The translations under genes and the position numbers were made by a program. 64,000 nt of DNA from Shouchella sp047238345 (GTDB lineage: Bacteria; Bacillota; Bacilli; Bacillales; Bacillaceae_D), in NCBI RefSeq assembly GCF_047238345.1, contig NZ_JBDFMQ010000001.1, positions 1,736,001-1,800,000 on the forward strand, written 5' to 3'. The notes under the pieces are model-generated. The model did no database searches, had not been told where the DNA came from, and saw only the letters and a list, made by a program, of their open reading frames with translations. Shown here piece after piece: positions 33,875 to 42,151 of this stretch (the first letter of the stretch is position 1; each line of letters starts with the position of its first letter).

Positions 33875-36631
33875 TTACTCATTGGCAGGCACATCCTGTA
33901 AGGTCCACGTAATTTCAGTCTCATAAGAACGATTGACGTTACCAGTACCCGCAGGAACATCGAGAAAGAAACCAATTTTTGAGTGCTTGTTATTTTGCCA
34001 ACGTTCAGAAATGATGGCCGTTGATCCGCTTGTGATTTGCCCTCTCGCGATGACAGCCGCATTCTCATTAATCGGTTGTTGGCTGTTATTGTCGATATAG
34101 AATAAATTTGCTGATAATTCTGCCCCCGAGGTTTTATCTCGAAACGGTTGTTGTTGTTCCACCGTTAATGACCAACGATTTTTCACATAACGGGTGTCGG
34201 TAATCATAAGTTCTCCATTATCGACTTCACCAAAATAGCGTTCGTGCCTTGAGGAAATCGTTTGCGTGCCAAAGTCTAAATCGGGAACTACTAAAGATAA
34301 GGCACCATCAACAATTGTTACAGGTACTTGAATAATTTGTGTGACGTTGGAATAGATGGTGCTTTCCATTTTTACACCGACAGAATATACGCCAGGCTTG
34401 GATACGTCAGGGAAAGCTCCTGCAAAACCGACAACACGTATCGATTGATTTAACAAGTCTGGTTTAATTCGGATGTTTTTTACAAAGTCAGTGGCTTTCC
34501 AAGTTGTTGGGTCCGTACCAGCGGAAAACGTTTGCGGAACAGCATCAGCTTCAATGCCAATTTTGTTTAATGCGATCGTCGATTCATTTGTCGACACCTG
34601 CCCTTGAAACGCGCCGCTCGTCGCAGTAGCATAGGCTTGATTAATGAGTGAACCCGATGCTCGGTCATCTACTTGAACGCGAAATCGTATGGTTTTTGAT
34701 TGACCAACTCCAATATCTCCTGGATTAAAAGTGAGTCGTTGCCCGTTAATTTGGCTTGGTTTATCTCTGGAACCATTTGCAACATACGTCAATCCGTTTG
34801 GAAGAGGGTCTGTCACTTGGACATTCGGCCACACAGCACCTAAGCCGTTTTCAGCTGGGTTTTCAAGTGTAAGTTCATATTCTAAAATATCTCCCGGGTA
34901 TGCAGTCGACTGTTCTTGGAATCTGGTTTCGCCAGTTGTCACGTTTCGTACGGTTTTTTGTGCTCTTGGACGCTGAGGCAAATCAGCGTAGGCGATGGCA
35001 TACATCCCCACTTCTTGACCGGTCGCTCCGGTAAAGCCCCAGTGAACACGATTACCCCCAAATAGTGTTTGGTAATTACTTACTTCGTAACGAGTTGTTT
35101 GACCGGCAAACGTGTACGAGAGGGTGCCGCTATTCCGAGAGCCCTTTTGCCACTGAACGGTAAACGGTTGCCAGCTGCTGCTAATAATTTGACGGTAATT
35201 TACATTTGAGTGCACCATTTTTCGGTTCTGCGGCCACCACCAATTACCTGCATCAGTATCATTCGGTCCAACAACGGCTGTATGACTTTGGTTTCGCATT
35301 CCTCGGTCACTAAAGTCGCCATTATGATACGTATCAAATTCGAATGAAAGCGCTTGTCGGATAAACCCTGTATAAGACGAGTTTCGTATTGTACCGTAAG
35401 CGCCTAAAGATTCACCATTATGCCCAATTGCTTGTAAACCTCGACCATCCCCATGCATGGTAAACGTAAGCCCATCCGCAATTTGCGTTTGGTTTGGTGT
35501 GGCACCGTTAATATACAAGTACATCGATGTCTGGAAGGATTGATTTAAGTCCACTTGTTCGTTAAACCACATGGCTGATGATTTATTGCGGGTGCCGTCT
35601 GCAAGGACGCGAACATTTGAACTACGATGTTGCGCAACATTCTGATCTCCAGCAAACGTAAATAGCTCACCGACGTTCGGTCCGCTAACAGGTGGGTTCG
35701 GAATTGCGTTAACGTTAGAAACCTCTATGGCTGATGTTGTAAACCGGTTTTTCACTTCTTCGATTTGCTGCTCAAGGTCGCTAGCCTGTTCTTCTTCAAC
35801 AAAAGAGGGAAACGTTTCTTCATGTACTACGGTTTCCTCATCGTTGCTCGTTGTGTTCTCTTCAACAGACTTTTGTTCTTCCGGCGGAGCCTCTGCTTGT
35901 TTTTCCTCATCGTTTTCTTTAACTGTATCTTTCTGATCCTCTTCTTCGACAATAGGAGAGGATTCAGGAGCTTCCTCTTCGATTTGTTCTGACTGATCAG
36001 GTGCAGGAACGATTGGGTCTGGTTCGGTTGATTCATCTGGTTCAATGTTGTCGATTTCTTCTTCTGCTATTTCGTCAGGTTCTGTTTGTTCAACTTCTTC
36101 GACTTCTTCAACTTCTTTAACTTCTTCAACTTCTTCGACTTCTTCATCGGTCTCAATAGGCGGGGCTTCTTGTTGAGCACGTTCAAAAACGAACGCTTCG
36201 TAAATGATTTCTTCTTCATTCAAATTAAAAGAAGAAACAGCAAGGGTATACGTTCCAGGATGTTCGACTTGAAAGACGAATGAGTGTTTCTCTGTTAAAG
36301 CTTTACTATGTAGTTCAGATTTTTCAGCTATGTATTCTAGGTGTTCATCATCCTCTTCATTTACCCAAATTAGCCCTTCGGGTAGAGTGAGCACCCAGCG
36401 ACTTTCGCTTTCTGCTATGGATGGATCAAGCTCAATTTCGATAAGGTTATCTGGACTGATCCTGTCATCGTTTTTAAGAGACAACGGTGCAGGCAGCTCT
36501 TTCGTTTCCTCTTCCGCATCTACAGCGATCTGTTGAAGAGGGATAGATGAAATGATAAGTAAGCATGCTAAAACGATGCAAAGATAACGACGATGAATGA
36601 ACTGACGGTTCTTTAATTTATGATTGTACAT
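33875..36631 (-). CDS. Large lectin-like WxL-domain adhesin
   Basis: This 918-residue secreted protein starts at ATG 36631, with AAGGAT nine bases upstream. It has a signal peptide (about 1-36), an N-terminal domain to about 150, and an acidic Glu/Pro-rich stalk (about 160-300) containing EEVEEVKEVEEVEEVE. A legume-type lectin-like domain follows (about 320-560, with ADGLTFTMHGDGRG and SFEFDTYHNGD), then a DUF11-like domain (about 570-690, YPGDILEYELTLENP) and a C-terminal WxL domain with WSL and WTL. The lectin fold suggests glycan binding; the role in adhesion is inferred. It is the largest member of the locus. Confidence 0.85.
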   Translation of the reverse strand: MYNHKLKNRQFIHRRYLCIVLACLLIISSIPLQQIAVDAEEETKELPAPLSLKNDDRISPDNLIEIELDPSIAESESRWVLTLPEGLIWVNEEDDEHLEYIAEKSELHSKALTEKHSFVFQVEHPGTYTLAVSSFNLNEEEIIYEAFVFERAQQEAPPIETDEEVEEVEEVKEVEEVEEVEQTEPDEIAEEEIDNIEPDESTEPDPIVPAPDQSEQIEEEAPESSPIVEEEDQKDTVKENDEEKQAEAPPEEQKSVEENTTSNDEETVVHEETFPSFVEEEQASDLEQQIEEVKNRFTTSAIEVSNVNAIPNPPVSGPNVGELFTFAGDQNVAQHRSSNVRVLADGTRNKSSAMWFNEQVDLNQSFQTSMYLYINGATPNQTQIADGLTFTMHGDGRGLQAIGHNGESLGAYGTIRNSSYTGFIRQALSFEFDTYHNGDFSDRGMRNQSHTAVVGPNDTDAGNWWWPQNRKMVHSNVNYRQIISSSWQPFTVQWQKGSRNSGTLSYTFAGQTTRYEVSNYQTLFGGNRVHWGFTGATGQEVGMYAIAYADLPQRPRAQKTVRNVTTGETRFQEQSTAYPGDILEYELTLENPAENGLGAVWPNVQVTDPLPNGLTYVANGSRDKPSQINGQRLTFNPGDIGVGQSKTIRFRVQVDDRASGSLINQAYATATSGAFQGQVSTNESTIALNKIGIEADAVPQTFSAGTDPTTWKATDFVKNIRIKPDLLNQSIRVVGFAGAFPDVSKPGVYSVGVKMESTIYSNVTQIIQVPVTIVDGALSLVVPDLDFGTQTISSRHERYFGEVDNGELMITDTRYVKNRWSLTVEQQQPFRDKTSGAELSANLFYIDNNSQQPINENAAVIARGQITSGSTAIISERWQNNKHSKIGFFLDVPAGTGNVNRSYETEITWTLQDVPANE
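36087..36146 (-). repeat. 9-bp coding microsatellite in the adhesin stalk
   Basis: About seven tandem 9-bp units (plus strand TTCTTCAAC, TTCTTCGAC and variants) encode Glu-Glu-Val/Glu-Val-Glu. Nine is a multiple of three, so slippage would change stalk length without frameshift. Confidence 0.75.
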
Positions 36632-36938
36632 AGCGCGCATCCTTATGATGTTGGTTTTCACTGTTATAATCGTCAGGATCGAAAAAAAGCGCTTGTCTCA
36701 CTTCTTTAAGAAAGTGAATTTGTGCTGGTGATATCGTTTCGAAATTCATCAAATCATGGCGCAAATAATTGAGATGCCATAAACGATCAAGTTCTTCTTT
36801 TGTTAATGAATTGTTAAAAGCAAGTACCGCTTTATCGATGACTTCTCTAGCAGGAAGATGCGCTGGAAGGTTCATTTTTTTTCGTAAGCGTTTGTCAATT
36901 TCTTGCATTAATCGATAGGCTTTTACATTTGTACTCAT
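36618..36938 (-). CDS. Hypothetical 106-residue protein at the head of the WxL locus
   Basis: This 106-residue soluble protein has no signal peptide, membrane segment or recognised domain. It is helical and charged, with IDKRLRKKMNLPAHLPAREVIDKAVLAF and ALFFDPDDYNSE segments. Its 3' end overlaps the adhesin gene start by 14 bp, which argues for cotranscription and for its being real. It may act inside the cell in expression or export of the large adhesin; there is no direct evidence. Confidence 0.6.
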   Translation of the reverse strand: MSTNVKAYRLMQEIDKRLRKKMNLPAHLPAREVIDKAVLAFNNSLTKEELDRLWHLNYLRHDLMNFETISPAQIHFLKEVRQALFFDPDDYNSENQHHKDARYVQS

Positions 36939-37321
36939 CTAACCAACTCCGTTTCAAGACAATTGAACTAGGAACTAGTCATCATGATACGCGAAAATCT
37001 ACCAAAAAATGGTCTCAACTTTTTCTTTCATTCGGAAAAAAATGAGATCATATACCTTATATATTAGCGCATAGCTTAAAAGTTGAGGGGGATTTTATGA
37101 TAGTAAAATAGTTGTGTTTTCACAAAATATACATTAAAATCTGTTATTTATACTTAGAAATGTGTTTTTATTCATTTTCATAGAAGGAAAAAGAGATTTC
37201 GTGACGTGTTCGAATTGTTAAATCATTATTAAAATTATGTGTATAGGTGCTTTAACGCTTGACAATTTGGTATGATAAGCATGCTTAACGGTTTGATCAT
37301 AACGTAGAGGAGATGTATGAC
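36939..37321. other. Divergent intergenic region before the WxL locus and the secreted protein
   Basis: No gene is seen. It is AT-rich. GAACTAG is repeated in tandem at 36965-36978, and ACCAAAAAATGGT (near 37000) is a short inverted repeat on the WxL side. TTGACA at 37259-37264 is a possible -35 for the rightward gene, though no good -10 follows. Confidence 0.4.
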
Positions 37322-39310
37322 ATGCGGTTTGGAAAAGCAGTTGTAGCCGTTACGATAGGATCTTGTTTCGTTATAAGTTCCTATCAACTTGCAGTTGCAG
37401 AAGGTCCTAATGATTCTGCCCCAGTGTTGGAGCCGGACAATCCTAATGGAATGACGATCTTATTTGATAACAGTCACGGTCAAACAGCTGGGCAATCGGA
37501 TTGGGTTATTGATGGTGCCTTTTCTGATTTTGCGGATGCTTTAGTGGAAGAAGGGTTTTTAGTGAAGGAACATCGAAGCTTAGAACCATTGTCTCAAGAT
37601 GATTTAAACGACGTAGATGTTTTTGTTATCCCAGAAGCGCAAATTCCTTTTAAAGCCGTTGAGCAAGATGCAATCGCAAGTTTTGCGGAGAATGGTGGCG
37701 GAGTCTTTTTTATTGCTGATCACTATAATGCAGATCGTAATTTAAATCGCTGGGATTCAAATGAAATTATGAATGGATGGCGAAGAGGGGCATTTGATGA
37801 TCCTACACAAGGGATGACAGCTGGAGAAATTGACGCAATGGAAGGTGTGAAAAGTTCAGATTGGTTAAGCGAGGAGTTTGGTGTTCGCTTTCGCTTTAAT
37901 GCGATTGACCATACAGTAGGGGACGTTATTGTGCCTTCGGATGAAACGTTTGGAATAACAGAAGGAATTGAAGAAGTATCCATTCACGCTGGCTCGACGA
38001 TGGCGATTATGAATGAAGAAATCGCAAAAGGGATTGTCTACTTACCAGAAGGATTAACAGAACAAGATCATAAATGGGGAAATGCCGTTGATGAAGGCGT
38101 ATATTTTGGCGGCGGCATTGACGAAGGCCCGTACGTGGCTATTGGTAAAAAAGGAGACGGGAAATCTGCTTTTATCGGCGACTCATCCCCTGTAGAAGAT
38201 ATCACTCCGAAATATCGAAATGAAGAACACGGTGGACAAAAACGAACGTATGATGGTTTTATTGATCGCGACAATGGCCCATTGCTAGTGAATGTCGTGA
38301 ATTGGCTCGCGGAGCAAGAGGACTATCAAACGTTTTCAGACATTGATTTGCCGTTAGACGAGCCATCTCCTATTTTAGATATGGAGACACCGGAGCAATC
38401 AACGGAACCTCAAATGGAACCATGGCGTGCACCACAGTCTGGCTACTTATGGTATGACCAAAGCACGTTCGCTGACGGAGCGTTTGGTTCGGATGAAGCC
38501 CCTCCAGTTGAGATTAGCTATGAGATTGAGACACCTAGCGTACTTCCAGTCGATGGCACACCTTTTGAAGTGAGGATACGTCTTTTAAACATGAATCCGA
38601 ATCAAGAAATAAACAATGCTGACATGCAAGTCTATCTTCAAGGAGGAACGGCAGTCTCGCAAATTCAACAAGCAGACGGTTCTTGGCCGAATGGCTTTGG
38701 GTATCAACATGTAGGTGCGATTAAGGCAGATGCATCAGGGAGTGCGGAAACAACCGTGATGATGCGTCTCGGCAATGGTGTAACAGAAGGGCAAGCCAAC
38801 ATTAGACTGCGTGTCGGCGCGGGCAATAATGTTCTGACTAAAGCAGTAACGATTGGTCAGGGAAGCAGTGAAGAGGTGCCACCAATTGAAGAAGGGACAT
38901 ATGAGCTCAACTATGCTGAGACACTTCCTTTAGGAGGGGTGCCTTTTCCAGTAGAGGTCATCCTTAATGACCTAGAACCAGGTACGACGATCACAAATGC
39001 GCAAATTCAAGTGTATCTAGCTGGTGGTCAAGCCATCTCGCACATTCAACGAGAGGATAGTGCCTGGCCGTCACATTATGGGTACTTTAATGTAGGTGAG
39101 ATTACGGCCGACCAAAACGGCCGCGGGAGTAAAACCATTCAAATGCGGTTAAACCCATCCATTCAAGCGGATAAAGCGCAGATTAGGCTTCGTTTAGGTA
39201 GTGGAAACAATGTCTTAACAGAAGCGGTATCCCTTGGAGCTGTAAGTACGTCATCAATCAATTTTCTCACATTTCAACCTTACCGTTCTGTCATGGATCT
39301 TGCTAGCTAA
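37322..39310 (+). CDS. Large secreted protein with GATase-like domain and two C-terminal repeats
   Basis: The 662-residue product starts at ATG 37322, nine bases after GAGGAG; an ATG at 37313 touches that site. A signal peptide (about 1-27) precedes a 300-residue domain with ILFDNSHGQTAGQSDWVIDG, VFVIPEAQIPF, GGGVFFIADHYNADRNLNRW and AAFIGDSSPVE-like segments. This resembles class I glutamine amidotransferase-like/DUF4350-type domains found beside nuclease domains in some Bacillus secreted proteins; no nuclease motif is present here. Two repeats of about 110 residues follow, sharing a Trp-Pro and Tyr pattern and GxGNNVLT. Enzymatic activity is unknown. Confidence 0.7.
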   Translation: MRFGKAVVAVTIGSCFVISSYQLAVAEGPNDSAPVLEPDNPNGMTILFDNSHGQTAGQSDWVIDGAFSDFADALVEEGFLVKEHRSLEPLSQDDLNDVDVFVIPEAQIPFKAVEQDAIASFAENGGGVFFIADHYNADRNLNRWDSNEIMNGWRRGAFDDPTQGMTAGEIDAMEGVKSSDWLSEEFGVRFRFNAIDHTVGDVIVPSDETFGITEGIEEVSIHAGSTMAIMNEEIAKGIVYLPEGLTEQDHKWGNAVDEGVYFGGGIDEGPYVAIGKKGDGKSAFIGDSSPVEDITPKYRNEEHGGQKRTYDGFIDRDNGPLLVNVVNWLAEQEDYQTFSDIDLPLDEPSPILDMETPEQSTEPQMEPWRAPQSGYLWYDQSTFADGAFGSDEAPPVEISYEIETPSVLPVDGTPFEVRIRLLNMNPNQEINNADMQVYLQGGTAVSQIQQADGSWPNGFGYQHVGAIKADASGSAETTVMMRLGNGVTEGQANIRLRVGAGNNVLTKAVTIGQGSSEEVPPIEEGTYELNYAETLPLGGVPFPVEVILNDLEPGTTITNAQIQVYLAGGQAISHIQREDSAWPSHYGYFNVGEITADQNGRGSKTIQMRLNPSIQADKAQIRLRLGSGNNVLTEAVSLGAVSTSSINFLTFQPYRSVMDLAS

Positions 39311-39337
39311 AAAAAGACCCTCGAGGGTCTTTTTTTA
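39309..39337. terminator. Bidirectional terminator
   Basis: AAAAAGACCC, TCGA, GGGTCTTTTTTT. It serves the secreted protein gene and overlaps the end of the convergent aminotransferase gene. Confidence 0.9.
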
Positions 39338-40690
39338 TTCATAAGCAGCGAGAACGTCGAAAAGAGTCTGAACTAAGAAACTCAACTCTTCACTCGTTGA
39401 CGTCAGGGGTGGCGCAATGATCAGGACGTTGCCGCCAGACGGGACGGTATCGCCATTTTTCCCAATAATGAGGCCTTTCTTTTGACATGCCGAGACGATG
39501 GCTTTCACATCGACATCATCAAGTGGTTCTTTTGACTCTTTATTTGAAACAAGTTCAATCCCATATAGAAAACCAACCCCGCGAACATCCCCAACGACAC
39601 GATGAGAAGACAGCTGTTTTAATTTACGTAAAACATCCTCTTCTAATTTTGCGACGTGGTCGACAATCCCTTCTCGCTCGATGATCTCAATCGTCTTCAA
39701 CGCAACGGCGCACGAAGCTGGATGTCCGCCATACGTGGAAACATGTCGGAAGTGCGATGTGGAGTCATGTTCTTTAAAAGGTTCGTAAATGGACTCTTTC
39801 ACGCATGTCGCCCCAAGGGGGAGGTACCCTGCTGTAAGGCCTTTAGCAAATGTGATGATATCCGGATAAAAGCTTTCTTCATGCATATAGCCAAACATTT
39901 TTCCTGTTCGACCGAAGCCAGACACGACTTCATCTAGAATAAGTAAGACATTGTAACGGTCACAAATCTCGCGGACTTTCTTATAGTAAAGCGTAGACTG
40001 GGGTGGGATTACACCGCCGCCAGAGATAACAGGTTCCATTATAAAGGCAGCTACAGTCTCCGCGCCTTCCCACAGTATGGTTTGTTCAAGGTATTCAGCC
40101 GCAAGCAGATCATCATTAGCATCTGACCCGAAGCTACTTCGATAGGCATAGGGGGGAGGAATATGAATAAATCCAGGTACATTGACTTCATATTTCATTT
40201 TTCGATTTGCTTGTGCAGTAGCAGCTAAAGCGCCAAGGGAGTTTCCGTGATAAGCACGATAACGAGAAATGATTTTTGTTTTCTCAGGATTTCCAGATTG
40301 CTTATGATATTGACGGGCGATTTTAAAGGCTGTTTCATTTGCATCAGAACCACCGTTAGCAAAAAAGGAGCGATAGCCGCCGCCTAGTAATTGATCTAAT
40401 TTCTCCGCTAGATCAATCGCAGGTTTATGTCCAAATGAGAGAGGAAAGTATGCTAAGGCTTTCATTTGCTCTGTCGCGGCATCAATAATTTCAGATTGAC
40501 CGTGTCCGAGATTTAAACACCATAGTCCTGACACGCCATCAAAGTAGCGCTTGCCTCCTGTATCTGTAAACCAAGCTCCTTGACCGCTTTCTGCAACCAA
40601 TGGTGAGGCGTCAGCTTGATACGGTTTTAAGGCGTGCCATACGTGAGCTTGATCTTTCTCGCTGTATGTCTTTTTTGTCTCTGCTTCCAT
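39335..40690 (-). CDS. Class III omega-aminotransferase (beta-alanine:pyruvate type)
   Basis: This 451-residue PLP enzyme has FANGGSDANETAFKIAR near residue 115, LILDEVVSGFGRTG, and the Schiff-base lysine in ITFAKGLTAGYLPLG near residue 285. It is the last gene of the pyrimidine-degradation operon, so the likely reaction is transamination of beta-alanine to malonate semialdehyde with pyruvate. Related enzymes use other omega-amino acids, so context carries the substrate call. GGGGAGG precedes the ATG. Confidence 0.85.
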   Translation of the reverse strand: MEAETKKTYSEKDQAHVWHALKPYQADASPLVAESGQGAWFTDTGGKRYFDGVSGLWCLNLGHGQSEIIDAATEQMKALAYFPLSFGHKPAIDLAEKLDQLLGGGYRSFFANGGSDANETAFKIARQYHKQSGNPEKTKIISRYRAYHGNSLGALAATAQANRKMKYEVNVPGFIHIPPPYAYRSSFGSDANDDLLAAEYLEQTILWEGAETVAAFIMEPVISGGGVIPPQSTLYYKKVREICDRYNVLLILDEVVSGFGRTGKMFGYMHEESFYPDIITFAKGLTAGYLPLGATCVKESIYEPFKEHDSTSHFRHVSTYGGHPASCAVALKTIEIIEREGIVDHVAKLEEDVLRKLKQLSSHRVVGDVRGVGFLYGIELVSNKESKEPLDDVDVKAIVSACQKKGLIIGKNGDTVPSGGNVLIIAPPLTSTSEELSFLVQTLFDVLAAYE

Positions 40691-40708
40691 GTCGAAACCT
40701 CCCCAAAT

Positions 40709-41932
40709 CTAGTTAATTTTATTTAAAACCGTTTCATAAAGAATCGTTGCGCCATTTGCGCAGTCTTCCCAAGAGGTGTATTCTTCCTCCGCGTGACTAA
40801 TGCCCCCAGTACTCGGAACAAACAACATCGCGGTTGGGGCCATACCAGCGATAAACTGGGCGTCATGTCCAGCGCCACTAACCATTCTTTTATATGAGAA
40901 GCCATGTGTACGCGTTGCTTCTTCAACGCTGTTTACTAGATCGGAATGAAACCACACAGTGTCTCGTCCCCAAAGCTTCGTCGCTTGAGCAGGGAGAGAC
41001 GCTTGTTCTACAACTGACAGTATGATCTGTTCCACTTCTTCGATTACTGCCTCGTCCTTATGTCTGGCTTCGATGGAGAAGACGACTTTATTCGGAATGA
41101 CTGTATGAATATTTGGGGATACGGAAAATCGTCCCATTGTATAAACAACCTCTGAATCGAGAGCAGGAAGCTTTTCGTGAAAAGCAGTCAGACATTGAGT
41201 AGCTGTCGTTAAAGCATCGCTTCGCATCGTTTGCGGTGTTGTACCTGCATGGTTGGATTTGCCTGTAATCTCAATCTCATAACAGCACATTCCAACAACA
41301 CATTCGACAACACCGATCTGTAAATCTTCTTGCTCTAGAACTGGACCTTGTTCAATGTGCAACTCAATAAATGCTTCTGCCTTGTTGAGGCGGTTCTTTT
41401 TATCGCCAACGAAACCACTGGATTGAAGTGCCTCAGCGAACGTCACGCCAGAAGGATCTTGTTTTGTGAACATTGCATCTTTATCAAATTTACCGGAGAC
41501 GATTCCTGAAGCCATCATAGAAGGCTCAAAACGAGCCCCTTCTTCATTGGTGAAATTAATAATGCCTACAGGTCTGTTAGGTTCGATTCCTTGCTCAATC
41601 AGAGTGGTGACGACCTCTAGTGCTGCTGCAACGCCAAGCACGCCGTCAAATCGTCCACCTTTTTTTACTGTATCTAAATGAGAGCCCATATAAATAGGGG
41701 ACTTCTCTGGGTGCTTCCCCGGAAGAACGGCATACATGTTCCCGAGATCATCAACTGTGACATGTAACCCTAAAGCTTCACATTGTTCTTGAAAATACGT
41801 ACGAGCCTTAATGTCCTCGTGCGATAAAGCTAAACGGGTGACACCGTTGTTTAGTGTTTTGCCAAAAGTGGAAAATGTGCTCAAAGAAGCCTTTAAACGT
41901 TCCATACTGATGCTCGTTTTTTTGGTCTCCAT
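40709..41932 (-). CDS. N-carbamoyl-beta-alanine amidohydrolase (M20 hydantoinase/carbamoylase family)
   Basis: This 407-residue zinc amidohydrolase has GSHLDTVKKGGRFDGVLG near residue 80, TNEEGARF near 128, LHIEQGPVLE, NHAGTTPQTMRSDA and GAGHDAQF. It cleaves N-carbamoyl-beta-alanine (beta-ureidopropionate) to beta-alanine, CO2 and ammonia, following dihydropyrimidinase. Its ATG is directly adjacent to the TAA of the 69-codon gene upstream, with AAAGGAG in that gene's end, so the two are coupled. Confidence 0.88.
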   Translation of the reverse strand: METKKTSISMERLKASLSTFSTFGKTLNNGVTRLALSHEDIKARTYFQEQCEALGLHVTVDDLGNMYAVLPGKHPEKSPIYMGSHLDTVKKGGRFDGVLGVAAALEVVTTLIEQGIEPNRPVGIINFTNEEGARFEPSMMASGIVSGKFDKDAMFTKQDPSGVTFAEALQSSGFVGDKKNRLNKAEAFIELHIEQGPVLEQEDLQIGVVECVVGMCCYEIEITGKSNHAGTTPQTMRSDALTTATQCLTAFHEKLPALDSEVVYTMGRFSVSPNIHTVIPNKVVFSIEARHKDEAVIEEVEQIILSVVEQASLPAQATKLWGRDTVWFHSDLVNSVEEATRTHGFSYKRMVSGAGHDAQFIAGMAPTAMLFVPSTGGISHAEEEYTSWEDCANGATILYETVLNKIN

Positions 41933-42142
41933 TTACTTTTCTCCTTTATGGAAAAATAATGTTGACGCGTATTTTCGTGCGTTTGCGTTTCCGATTGTGA
42001 TTGTATGCTGATCTTGTTGGTTGTTGACAAACTGAACATCTGAACCATTTAAATGATCGGTAATCGCTGCAATCGTAAACCCACCTGTAATATACTGGTC
42101 AATTTTTTCGCGTTCTTCTTCGTAGTGGATCTGTTCTGCCAT
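41933..42142 (-). CDS. Unknown 69-residue protein inside the pyrimidine-degradation operon
   Basis: This 69-residue soluble protein starts at ATG 42142 with GGAGG five bases upstream and ends immediately before the carbamoylase ATG. No domain is recognised. Notable are EEREKIDQYITGG near the N-terminus and ITIGNANARKYASTLFF near the C-terminus. Strong ribosome site and exact fit between two enzyme genes indicate a real gene. Possible roles include subunit, chaperone or regulator of an adjacent enzyme; none is shown. Confidence 0.75.
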   Translation of the reverse strand: MAEQIHYEEEREKIDQYITGGFTIAAITDHLNGSDVQFVNNQQDQHTITIGNANARKYASTLFFHKGEK

Positions 42143-42151
42143 AAAGTCCTC

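Noticed and set aside
35727..36283. Plus-strand Ser- and Phe-rich frames opposite the adhesin
   Set aside because: They mirror the Glu-rich stalk codons on the minus strand and lack ribosome sites.
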